NCBI GenBank assembly: GCA_937917505.1
Contig: CALDMQ010000196.1
Span: 1 to 5,447, forward strand
Source of the DNA: an uncultured Erysipelotrichaceae bacterium
GTDB taxonomy: Bacteria; Bacillota_I; Bacilli_A; Erysipelotrichales; Coprobacillaceae
Reading direction: 5' to 3'
Length of the DNA: 5,447 bases
Position numbers and translations under genes: made by a program. How positions within the stretch are numbered: position 1 is the stretch's first letter; each line of letters starts with the position of its first letter. Of the stretch, positions 1 to 5,227 are shown one piece after another. The notes under the pieces are model-generated. The model did no database searches. It saw nothing but the letters and a program-made list of their open reading frames with translations, and had not been told where the DNA came from.

Positions 1-464
1 ATGTCAATCACCATCCTGTCAATGATGGTTTTGGATACTGACATTCCCCAAATGCTTTTGTCTTCATCATCTTCTTCATCATCATCTATAAGCATGTCGT
101 GCAAGCAGCTTAGAGCGTATGCAGCGTGTAGCATGTATGGTTTATCGCTAACCTCCCAAGGTTCATTCATCAGAATATCTAATTCTGACTCTTCATATGA
201 TTTATATTTATTATTCTTCATCGTCAGGCAATATGGGTTTGAAATAATGTTCATGACATTCAGCTTAACTACCCTGTACAGAACTTGGCTAATCGGCTCA
301 TTTTCCTGATGAATACAGGAGAATATTGCGTGAGCCACATTATCAGTGCTCCCATGACATACAGCGCCGCATTTCCCATCTTTATGCGCTATAATCAGTA
401 TATCAGCATCATCTCCCATGATTTCAGTTGCTTTTTTAATCAATTGGTTTGTACGATTTTCCAT
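1..464 (-). CDS. Hypothetical phage protein, 3' end missing (left edge)
   Basis: The minus-strand frame opens with ATG at 464 and runs without a stop off the left edge, giving at least 154 residues. An in-frame TAA lies 12 nt upstream of that ATG, so it is the first possible ATG. I do not recognise the family. The N-terminal third reads like a small alpha/beta domain: a beta strand DILIIAH (21-27), a GKCGAVCHG turn (30-38), then a helix with a Cys (VAHAIFSC, 43-50). Residues 127-135 form a wholly acidic run (DDDEEDDED), encoded by a GAT/GAA triplet tract. No membrane segment or signal peptide is seen. It lies 30 nt after the cysteine-rich gene and is probably the last visible gene of the integrase operon. 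Coding status is well supported by length and composition; function is unknown. Confidence 0.75.
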   Translation of the reverse strand, partial: MENRTNQLIKKATEIMGDDADILIIAHKDGKCGAVCHGSTDNVAHAIFSCIHQENEPISQVLYRVVKLNVMNIISNPYCLTMKNNKYKSYEESELDILMNEPWEVSDKPYMLHAAYALSCLHDMLIDDDEEDDEDKSIWGMSVSKTIIDRMVID

Positions 465-494
465 ATCATCTATATTTTATAAAATTACACTGAC

Positions 495-779
495 TTAATC
501 ACTTAAAATATCATCAAATCCAATGAAATATCTACAATGCTCTCCACCCTTTTTCCATTTTGGCGGGATATTATTGTACGGACCTTTTTCCTTTTCAAGG
601 TCAATGTCATATCTCCAGCAATCATACCTATCAAAACAAGCACGCGCCTTACATTTTTTATTGTTTGTACTTAGTTTGAAAAATGCCCTCTTGCTAATTT
701 CAGTGGCTGTTTTCTTGAATTGAGCTGAAAACCGTTCAGGTATTTTTCCTATAGACCATATATCATTTGATTTGAACAA
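495..779 (-). CDS. C-terminal part of split Cys-rich protein
   Basis: This is a 94-residue frame with no ATG: the first usable codon is TTG at 779, with a TAA just upstream (785-783). It overlaps the preceding gene by 31 nt. The peptide reads like the middle and end of a protein rather than a complete one: SNDIW and IPERF near the start, then C43, C48 and C54 around ARACFDRYDCWRYD, then C82 in GGEHC. The four cysteines could complete a metal site. From memory of similar Bacteroidota phage proteins, the KSNDIW and GGEHC segments belong to one polypeptide with the zinc-ribbon half encoded at 749-1051; this is recall, not a search. It may be the product of a frameshifted gene, a sequencing error, or a separately translated subunit using TTG. 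No biochemical role can be assigned. Confidence 0.6.
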   Translation of the reverse strand: MFKSNDIWSIGKIPERFSAQFKKTATEISKRAFFKLSTNNKKCKARACFDRYDCWRYDIDLEKEKGPYNNIPPKWKKGGEHCRYFIGFDDILSD

Positions 780-1051
780 TGTTTAATAAAATATCTTGTT
801 TTTCCCTTGCCTCCAAGAATCATGTTTTTATCTTTTGTTTCAACAACAGGATGGATCCTGAGACATGTATTACCAATAACTTCAAAATATTCAGGTGGAT
901 GATTTAACAGGTTGTTCCAATATGCACAATCATAACAGATAGATTTCTTTTTCATAATATGGTTCAACCTGTTGTTGTCATTGTATCCATGAAGTAAAAT
1001 ACGAACCCCACATTGCTTGCAATATTTTATACTATTCAATAATGACTTCAT
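749..1051 (-). CDS. Zinc-ribbon Cys-rich protein, N-terminal part of split gene
   Basis: This frame encodes 100 residues from an ATG at 1051, one base after the integrase stop (TAATATG), so the two are probably translationally coupled. A zinc-ribbon-like pair of knuckles is visible: C11-x2-C14 (CKQCG) and C39-x2-C42 (CYDC), followed by C63 and a Gly-rich GGKGKTRYF segment at 80-88. The last dozen residues look non-conserved, as expected if the frame is read out of phase before the stop at 749. The -1 frame continues directly as the gene at 495-779. Together they would give roughly 190 residues with eight or so cysteines. Such proteins bind zinc and often nucleic acid, but I cannot name a substrate. 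Presence in the integrase transcript hints at an accessory role only. Confidence 0.65.
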   Translation of the reverse strand: MKSLLNSIKYCKQCGVRILLHGYNDNNRLNHIMKKKSICYDCAYWNNLLNHPPEYFEVIGNTCLRIHPVVETKDKNMILGGKGKTRYFIKHCSNQMIYGL

Positions 1052-1052
1052 A

Positions 1053-1631
1053 TTAAATTTCTATAGAATTGAAAATGCTTGAAATTTCATCATCACGTAT
1101 CCCAAGATAAATCAATGTAGTGTTTAGATTGTTATGTTTGAATATCCTGTTAAGATACAATAAGGTTCTGTCATCTCTTCCTCCTTTTTCATACACATAT
1201 CTTCCAAATGTTTTTCTAAATGTATGTGTACTGAAGTTTTCAATATCAAGGTTATACTTCACAATCCAAGATTTCAGTGTCCTGTTTATGTATTGGATTG
1301 TCACTGATTTTCCGTTATTTCTTTTGCCGGTTATGATAAAATCATTTTTATTCGGCTTACCCATACGTTCGTATAGTAAATTAAAATGTTCTGATGCATT
1401 TTGACCAATTGGTATAACATGTGTCTTATTTGTTTTTTGTGCTGTAATTACAATTTTTCTTTTATCAAGAATATCAATCCATTTTAATCTGCACACATCA
1501 GAAAATCGTAATCCTGTACAGAATGACAGAATACAATAACATGCCCACCAGTATTTCTTTTCATCAATTAATGATTGAACCAGCCTCTGATAATCTTCGT
1601 ATATTGGTTTTTGTTTTAATGTTTGAAGCAA
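1053..1631 (-). CDS. int: Short tyrosine recombinase / integrase
   Basis: This 192-residue protein is a tyrosine site-specific recombinase catalytic domain. It would cut and rejoin DNA through a covalent 3'-phosphotyrosine, probably for phage integration and excision. All six signature positions can be read: R42 in CTGLRFSDV, K66 in AQKTNKTH on the beta hairpin, H136 and R139 in HTFRK, H166 in FKHNN, and nucleophile Y175 in TTLIYLG. It lacks the usual N-terminal core-binding (SAM-like) domain, so it is about half the length of lambda-type integrases and close to FimB/FimE size. It could therefore instead act on an invertible segment. There is no ATG before residue 90; the start is set at TTG 1631 because family members begin just before the KPxYEDYQ-like segment. 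An in-frame TGA lies at 1652-1650. The catalytic identity is firm; the start and the exact job are not. Confidence 0.9.
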   Translation of the reverse strand: MLQTLKQKPIYEDYQRLVQSLIDEKKYWWACYCILSFCTGLRFSDVCRLKWIDILDKRKIVITAQKTNKTHVIPIGQNASEHFNLLYERMGKPNKNDFIITGKRNNGKSVTIQYINRTLKSWIVKYNLDIENFSTHTFRKTFGRYVYEKGGRDDRTLLYLNRIFKHNNLNTTLIYLGIRDDEISSIFNSIEI

Positions 1632-1659
1632 AAGTACCCCCTTAAAACATCAAAACAAA
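1629..1659 (-). promoter_or_regulatory. Bacteroides-type promoter-like site overlapping int start
   Basis: Read on the minus strand, TTTG at 1659-1656 is followed after exactly 19 nt by TACTTTTG at 1636-1629. This matches the Bacteroides sigma-ABfr form TTTG-N19-21-TAnnTTTG. A promoter is expected somewhere here, because the upstream operon ends at the 1801-1834 hairpin and the integrase needs its own start of transcription. Transcription would begin near 1622. The difficulty is that the -7 box covers the TTG proposed as the int start codon. The same stretch can be read as AAGGGGGT (1643-1636), a near Shine-Dalgarno motif placed 4 nt before that TTG. Only one of the two readings is likely to be right. 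Confidence 0.5.
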
Positions 1660-1719
1660 AAAATCTTTCATGTTTCACTATTTAAAGAAAGTTAAACATA
1701 TTATAAACAATTGGTTCAT

Positions 1720-1780
1720 AGGTATATAAATAATATATTTGGATGTATTTTCATTGTTTGTGTTCGATACATATATACCT
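1720..1780. repeat. 9-bp inverted repeat in int upstream region
   Basis: AGGTATATA at 1720-1728 is the exact reverse complement of TATATACCT at 1772-1780, with 43 nt between. It lies in the very AT-rich, non-coding stretch 1632-1800 upstream of the integrase. This is the place where an attachment site or integrase arm sites would be expected. The spacing is too wide for a single recombination core, and repeats of this kind arise readily in such AT-rich DNA. I see no second copy or tRNA-like sequence that would fix a core. Confidence 0.3.
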
Positions 1781-1800
1781 TAATATATATGCGTACAATA

Positions 1801-1834
1801 AAAGAGGCGAACCACTATTGCAGAACGCCTCTTT
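1801..1834 (-). terminator. Rho-independent terminator of the dut operon
   Basis: AAAGAGGCG (1801-1809) and CGCCTCTTT (1826-1834) form a perfect 9-bp stem around a 16-nt loop. On the minus strand the stem is followed by a T-rich run (CTTTTATTGT), and it sits 35 nt past the dUTPase stop at 1869. It therefore ends the five-gene leftward operon and separates it from the integrase operon. On the plus strand the trailing T-tract is short (CTTTACAA), so termination in that direction would be weaker. Confidence 0.8.
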
Positions 1835-1868
1835 ACAACCCCTTTTCAATAAATACTTATATCAATAA

Positions 1869-2327
1869 TCAAACACCGGTGTGCCCAAAACCTCCTTCGC
1901 CTCTGTCTGTATCTGATAGATTGTCGCTTTCAACAAATGTATCAGCAATATAGTTTGAAATAACCATTTGAGCAATTTTTGTACCTGCTTTTACAATAAA
2001 TGAGAAGTTTTCATTACTTTTTATAATAACGCCAACATTGCCTCTGTAACTTTCGTCTATCGTTCCCAAAATCACATCTGCATCAAATCTTTTAGGTGTA
2101 TCCAAATTATAGAAATAACCCTCTATACCCTTTACAGAGAATCCGCTGCGAGGGCGAATTTGAGCTTCAGTGCCTGGGTTAAGTTCAATCTTAAAGTCAA
2201 GAGGAATCACGTTTCTTCCTTTGTTAATGATAGCATCTTCAGGAAGGTATAAGTCATATCCAGCAGCACCATTTTCAGCTCTTTGTGGTAATTTCGCATT
2301 TTCTGAAAGTAATTGAATTTTAATCAT
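1869..2327 (-). CDS. dut: dUTPase (dUTP diphosphatase)
   Basis: This is a trimeric-type dUTPase of 152 residues, the normal family length. It hydrolyses dUTP to dUMP and pyrophosphate, which keeps uracil out of phage DNA and feeds dTMP synthesis. All five motifs are present in order: I AAGYDLYLPED (21-31, with D25), II PRSG (59-62), III GTIDESYRGN (88-97, with the general-base D91 and Y94 of the uracil pocket), IV KAGTKIAQ (113-120) and V RGEGGFGHTG (142-151). Motif V has His where Ser is usual (GFGSTG). About ten extra residues lie between motifs II and III (around EGYFYNLDTPKRF). The ATG at 2327 overlaps the upstream stop as ATGA, implying coupled translation. It is the last gene before the 1801-1834 terminator. 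All catalytic residues are intact. Confidence 0.96.
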   Translation of the reverse strand: MIKIQLLSENAKLPQRAENGAAGYDLYLPEDAIINKGRNVIPLDFKIELNPGTEAQIRPRSGFSVKGIEGYFYNLDTPKRFDADVILGTIDESYRGNVGVIIKSNENFSFIVKAGTKIAQMVISNYIADTFVESDNLSDTDRGEGGFGHTGV

Positions 2328-2695
2328 AATTGTTTTTGTTTTTTATTTAAACTTTGTTTTAAAATCATTATATACTCGCTTTCCAACATTGCTGATTTTT
2401 TCAGCATTTTTCTTGTTGAATAAATTCTTCTGTCTTCACCAATAGCTTCATCAAAATCAAATAATGTAAGCTCACCTATATCATCAGGTTCTATTTGAAG
2501 ATCTGGAGGAACAACTCTCCAATACTTTTTATTTACAGAAATAATATCTCCGTATGCTGCTTTGATTAAAGACTGTCTTAAAGTACCAGTAATCTTAGCG
2601 GCTTCACTTATTGATTTGAATATAGCAACAAGCTTGTATGATGAATCAAAAGCAACTATTGTTGTTGGTGAGTTATTGGTTTCCACCTGGTTCAT
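2324..2695 (-). CDS. NUMOD1-like DNA-binding protein
   Basis: This 123-residue protein has an N-terminal segment, 12-60, with the pattern of a NUMOD1-type helix-turn-helix module. It has VAFDSSYKLVAIFKSISEAAK, then TGTLRQSLIKAAYGD, then a closing KKYWR. In known proteins this module helps homing endonucleases or phage regulators bind DNA. Here no HNH or GIY-YIG nuclease domain is attached. The rest is an acidic linker (IEPDDIGELTLFDFDEAIGED, 68-88) and a basic, helical C-terminus ending KKQKQL. It may thus be a free-standing regulator or a nuclease remnant. The assignment rests on pattern reading only. The gene starts 11 nt after its upstream neighbour and overlaps dut by ATGA, so it is co-transcribed and probably coupled with it. 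Confidence 0.7.
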   Translation of the reverse strand: MNQVETNNSPTTIVAFDSSYKLVAIFKSISEAAKITGTLRQSLIKAAYGDIISVNKKYWRVVPPDLQIEPDDIGELTLFDFDEAIGEDRRIYSTRKMLKKSAMLESEYIMILKQSLNKKQKQL

Positions 2696-2706
2696 TTGCC
2701 CTGTCT

Positions 2707-3039
2707 TTAATTAAAGTATTGACATATGTTTTCATCGATAAAAGCTAAAAACAGAAATACAAGTTCATACGCAACAAGAATATGACCATCAGTATTCTGG
2801 TAGAAGAGTTCTGATGTTTTCTTATTCGATTCCTTTACGAGATGTTCTATAAAGTGCCTGTTAGCTCTCATAAAAATCTTATAATCAATGTACTCTTTTC
2901 CAGTTTCTTCAAAATATCTACTATAGTCAAAAACCAGATTTGAATCTTGAAGCATGCCAAAGTAGACTTCTGGAAAATCAGATATGAGCTGGTCATTTAT
3001 TTCTGCTTTGCTTTTTAGCATATTTGATTTATAATCCAT
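2707..3039 (-). CDS. Hypothetical protein, 110 aa
   Basis: The ATG at 3039 lies 2 nt after the stop of the DUF4494 gene, and the stop is 11 nt before the next ATG, so it is firmly embedded in the operon. I do not recognise the family. The sequence looks soluble and mostly helical, rich in aromatic and acidic residues (DFPEVYFGML at 21-30, FDYSRYFEETGKEY at 37-50). A hydrophobic helix near the C-terminus (ILVAYELVFLFLAFI, 87-101) is broken by Glu and lacks flanking charges typical of a membrane span, so an amphipathic or buried helix is more likely. No catalytic motif is seen. Coding status is well supported by operon spacing and composition. Confidence 0.72.
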   Translation of the reverse strand: MDYKSNMLKSKAEINDQLISDFPEVYFGMLQDSNLVFDYSRYFEETGKEYIDYKIFMRANRHFIEHLVKESNKKTSELFYQNTDGHILVAYELVFLFLAFIDENICQYFN

Positions 3040-3041
3040 AT

Positions 3042-3476
3042 TTATTCGCCCATGTTATAATCGTACACATCCATGATCTTTGTTTCGACAATGCTTTCGA
3101 TTTCAAAGTCAGCCATACTTTGCTTCATTCCGTCCATAAAGTTATTGTAAGCACCGATAAAGTCTTTTGCTTGAACGAGAATATACTGACCAACTCTCTT
3201 TTCTTCACCATTCTTCTCATTTACTTCAATATAAGCAACCTTTACCTTATACCATCTATCACCATCTTCAACGAAGAAGATTTCTGAGATGTTTGATTTC
3301 TTTACAGCAGACACAGAGAACTCACCAGAAATAAAGCATTGCATTTCCTTTGTGATATTCGCTTCAGCTTCAGTGAATGAAAGCGCATTTACAAGATAAA
3401 GTTCTGTTACTCTTTTGTTAAATCCGTTTGACATCGTTTTGTCAAAGCTCACTTTAGTTTCAATCCATTCAGACAT
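3042..3476 (-). CDS. DUF4494 domain protein
   Basis: This 144-residue protein matches the DUF4494 family, small proteins I know from Bacteroidota genomes and their phages, over its whole length. Landmarks are W4-I-E-TKVSF, YLVNALSFTEAEA (27-39), ISGEFSVSAVKKSNISEIFF (49-68), DRWYKVKVAYIEVNEKNGEEKR (73-94) and the C-terminal MADFEIESIVETKIMDVYDY (121-140). The biochemical function is unknown to me. No signal peptide or membrane segment is seen, so it should be cytoplasmic. The ATG at 3476 follows an A-rich leader with no Shine-Dalgarno motif, as usual for Bacteroidota. It lies 20 nt after the preceding gene and 2 nt before the next. Family membership is recognised from memory of the motifs rather than a search. 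Confidence 0.85.
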   Translation of the reverse strand: MSEWIETKVSFDKTMSNGFNKRVTELYLVNALSFTEAEANITKEMQCFISGEFSVSAVKKSNISEIFFVEDGDRWYKVKVAYIEVNEKNGEEKRVGQYILVQAKDFIGAYNNFMDGMKQSMADFEIESIVETKIMDVYDYNMGE

Positions 3477-3496
3477 AATTTTCTTTTTTAAATGTG

Positions 3497-3715
3497 TTAT
3501 TTGATTTGTTCCAATATAATGTATTCTGCATTTGACGGTATTTTGTCTGGAAGTATTATTCTGGGATATTTTCTTAATTCCCAGTTTTCACCATCCATTC
3601 CAAATGATTTAAATTTAAACGTCTCATAATTGTCACCAATCTTTAGACAAATATGACAATTGCATTTTGGATGATCCTTTATAAGATTCTTCCAATTTAA
3701 TTTTTCTACATCCAT
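3497..3715 (-). CDS. Small Cys-containing hypothetical protein, 72 aa
   Basis: This is the first gene of the leftward operon, 72 residues from an ATG at 3715. It contains a tight cysteine cluster PKCNCHICLKI (17-27), then an alternating strand pattern (YETFKFKSF, GENWELRKYPRIIL) and ends AEYIILEQIK. The overall shape, with a substituted CxC/HxC turn, a central W and a closing YII strand, loosely recalls small DUF551-like phage proteins. The match is too weak to name it. A metal site is possible but only C18, C20 and C23 with H21 are available. The operator-like dyad at 3733-3766 ends 18 nt upstream of its start, so its expression is probably controlled there. Confidence 0.68.
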   Translation of the reverse strand: MDVEKLNWKNLIKDHPKCNCHICLKIGDNYETFKFKSFGMDGENWELRKYPRIILPDKIPSNAEYIILEQIK

Positions 3716-3732
3716 TTAATGTTGTTTTAATG

Positions 3733-3766
3733 TACTATAATGCATAATAGTATTACCTGTATAGTA
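3733..3766. promoter_or_regulatory. Operator-like palindrome with three ATAGTA half-sites
   Basis: TACTATAATGCATAATAGTA (3733-3752) is a 20-bp palindrome with nine of ten base pairs matched, centred on ATGCAT. A third half-site, ATAGTA, lies at 3761-3766. The half-sites start at 3733, 3747 and 3761, exactly 14 nt apart. The array lies 18-51 nt upstream of the 72-aa gene's ATG, in the divergent region between the leftward operon and the portal. A dimeric repressor binding here would block the leftward operon. No canonical TTTG/TAnnTTTG promoter was found beside it, so the start of transcription is unresolved. Confidence 0.45.
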
Positions 3767-3836
3767 AGTTTTATAAAAGTGAAACTGTTCTGTTTGTAAA
3801 TGTCTGATATATAACGCAATAATTTTTCAATATTTA

Positions 3837-3899
3837 TTTTTTCACTGAACACTAACCATTGATTAAAATATACAGTGAAAAAACCATTCAATGTTCAGT
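3837..3899. repeat. Competing inverted repeats upstream of the portal gene
   Basis: TTTTTTCACTG (3837-3847) pairs perfectly with CAGTGAAAAAA (3873-3883), an 11-bp stem with a 25-nt loop. A second set conflicts with it: ACTGAACA (3844-3851) pairs with TGTTCAGT (3892-3899), and CATTGA (3857-3862) pairs with TCAATG (3888-3893). The two sets share 3844-3847, so they cannot both form. The last arm ends 24 nt before the portal ATG. The T-run is on the 5' arm and the A-run on the 3' arm, so neither strand reads as an intrinsic terminator. It may be an operator for late expression or a folded 5' leader. A weak promoter candidate (TTTG 3793-3796, TAATTTTT 3820-3827, 23-nt gap) lies upstream. Confidence 0.45.
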
Positions 3900-3923
3900 T
3901 AGGCTATTATCATTAAAAACAAT

Positions 3924-5171
3924 ATGAGAAAGCGAACACAGAATAATTCAAATGGAAATTTCTTTACAGAAGAAGCCCTTATAGCTGATTATAATCTTGT
4001 TAAGAAAACTATCGTGGAATACACTGATGAATTGATACGTAGATGTATGTACAAGAACATTGTCAGTCAGGTAAGCGATGGTACAATTTTAGATGATAGG
4101 TCAAGGCTTATTGATTTGTATGATTCTTGTTATATGCAAAACGCACATCTACAAGGAACCATTATGACACTTTTCTCTCAGCTTACTGGTGAAAGATATA
4201 TGTTTGCAAGAGAGACAAAAGATGGGAAATGGGTTAGGGATGCAAAACAATCAAAATTATGTCAGGGGTCACAGTTTGAAAAGATTATAAAGGCTATAGT
4301 TGAGTCTGAGCTATATGGCTATTCACTTATTGAAATAATGCCAGATTTAGATCCTGACACTGGATTATTGCGTGAGGTAAATTCTATTGAAAGAAGAAAT
4401 GTACTTCCAGATCAACGAAGAGTTGTAAAAAGGTGGGGGCAATGGAGTCCTGGGTGGAATCTTGACGATGAACAGTATAAGCATAATTACATTCTCATCA
4501 ACAGTGGTGGGTTTGGGTTGTATGCTGCTACAACACCGAATATACTTGCTCAGAAATATACAATTAGTAACTGGGTTAATTTTAGTCACACATATGGACA
4601 GCCTATCATACATGGAAAGACTGGTGCGGAAGATAATGATTCACGAATGAGATTGGCTAGAAAAATTGCCTCTGCTGCTCAAAACAAAGTGCTTGTTACA
4701 GGAAAGGATGATGAGATTGATATTAAGGCATTTACAATGTCAAATTCTGAAAAGATTTATGAATCACTGGCTAATTACGTCAATAAAGAAAATGACGGAC
4801 TAATCCTTGGTTCTGAATCAATGGCTGGCGGCATGCAATCATATGTCGGTTCTACAAAAGCTCATGAAAATATATTTAGGGCAAGAATTAAATCATATAG
4901 AACAATTGTAGAGAATGTCATGAATGAAAAGGTTGTTCCTGTATTGAGATACTGGGGAATTATTTCAGATGATGTTAGCTTTAAGTATATGACAAAGATT
5001 GAAATGTCTGATGAAAACAAGATTAGATTGTTTGATGTTCTCACAAATAAATATGAAATTGATTCAGAGGAAATTAGCAAAGAATGGGGTGTTGAAGTAG
5101 GACAGCAAATGAATTTCCTAAACAAGGGGAAAGATAAGGGTCAGTCAAATGATATTGTAAATTTTCTGTAA
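3924..5171 (+). CDS. Portal protein, Mu gp29-like (DUF935)
   Basis: This 415-residue protein is a DUF935 (phage Mu gp29-like) portal. It should form the ring at one head vertex through which DNA is packaged and to which the tail joins. Visible landmarks are a helical N-terminal region, NAHLQGTIMTLFSQLTGERY (73-92), the conserved YGYSLIEI (131-138), SNWVNFSHTYGQPIIHGK (215-232), and LILGSESMAGGMQSYVGS (293-310) followed by a long helix. Mu gp29 is about 100 residues longer, so the C-terminus here is short, ending GKDKGQSNDIVNFL. The ATG at 3924 follows ATTAAAAACAAT, an A-rich Bacteroidota-type initiation region. It is the first plus-strand gene and marks the start of the structural module; a terminase gene is not in the window. 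The stop at 5169-5171 sits inside a possible -1 frameshift signal that would extend the protein. Confidence 0.92.
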   Translation: MRKRTQNNSNGNFFTEEALIADYNLVKKTIVEYTDELIRRCMYKNIVSQVSDGTILDDRSRLIDLYDSCYMQNAHLQGTIMTLFSQLTGERYMFARETKDGKWVRDAKQSKLCQGSQFEKIIKAIVESELYGYSLIEIMPDLDPDTGLLREVNSIERRNVLPDQRRVVKRWGQWSPGWNLDDEQYKHNYILINSGGFGLYAATTPNILAQKYTISNWVNFSHTYGQPIIHGKTGAEDNDSRMRLARKIASAAQNKVLVTGKDDEIDIKAFTMSNSEKIYESLANYVNKENDGLILGSESMAGGMQSYVGSTKAHENIFRARIKSYRTIVENVMNEKVVPVLRYWGIISDDVSFKYMTKIEMSDENKIRLFDVLTNKYEIDSEEISKEWGVEVGQQMNFLNKGKDKGQSNDIVNFL

Positions 5172-5218
5172 GGGGTGCGTTAAAAGGCGGGCGCACCTCT
5201 GTATTGTCTAATGATATT
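5144..5218 (+). repeat. 13-bp imperfect direct repeat flanking portal stop
   Basis: GTCAAATGATATT (5144-5156) recurs as GTCTAATGATATT (5206-5218), 12 of 13 bases identical, 62 nt apart. Both copies encode Ser-Asn-Asp-Ile, the first in the portal frame and the second in the -1 frame that continues to the window edge. Removing one repeat unit would join the two frames into one continuous open frame across the portal stop and the hairpin. Repeats of this length can arise by chance in AT-rich DNA, so the phase match is what makes it notable. Confidence 0.5.
5159..5200 (+). promoter_or_regulatory. Candidate -1 ribosomal frameshift signal
   Basis: A AAT TTT at 5159-5165 is an X XXY YYZ slippery heptamer in the correct phase of the portal frame (codons GTA AAT TTT CTG TAA). 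After a 5-nt spacer, AGGGGTGCG (5171-5179) pairs with CGCACCTCT (5192-5200): nine base pairs, one G-U, and a 12-nt loop. The hairpin is about 63% G+C in clearly AT-rich surroundings. No T-run follows, so it is not an intrinsic terminator. A -1 slip would bypass the TAA and enter the frame open to the right edge. The parts and spacing fit known signals; no experimental or comparative evidence is available here. Confidence 0.5.
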
Positions 5219-5227
5219 AAAGCTGCA

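Noticed and set aside
1..309. Plus-strand open frame with a poly-Ser run
   Set aside because: It is the antisense of the acidic GAT/GAA tract of the minus-strand gene 1-464. The minus frame is open throughout with normal composition and fits the operon.
760..770. 11-mer TCAAATGATAT shared, inverted, with the portal 3' end (5145-5155)
   Set aside because: Several shared 11-mers are expected by chance in an AT-rich window of this size.
749..785. Programmed -1 frameshift in the cysteine-rich gene
   Set aside because: No X XXY YYZ heptamer occurs in the overlap and no strong downstream stem was seen. A one-base deletion or sequence error explains it more simply.
1404..1413. Perfect palindrome ACCAATTGGT inside int
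   Set aside because: It is short, within conserved coding sequence and has no second copy or promoter context.
1711..1953. Plus-strand frame of 80 codons across the dut terminator
   Set aside because: It runs through the terminator hairpin and into the conserved motif V end of dUTPase on the other strand, and the peptide looks like AT-rich noise.
3837..3883. 11-bp inverted repeat as a bidirectional terminator
   Set aside because: The T-run is at the 5' arm and the A-run at the 3' arm on both strands, the reverse of a terminator.
5171..5200. Hairpin after the portal as an intrinsic terminator
   Set aside because: It is followed by GTATTGTC rather than a T-run, and coding sequence in the same direction continues past it.
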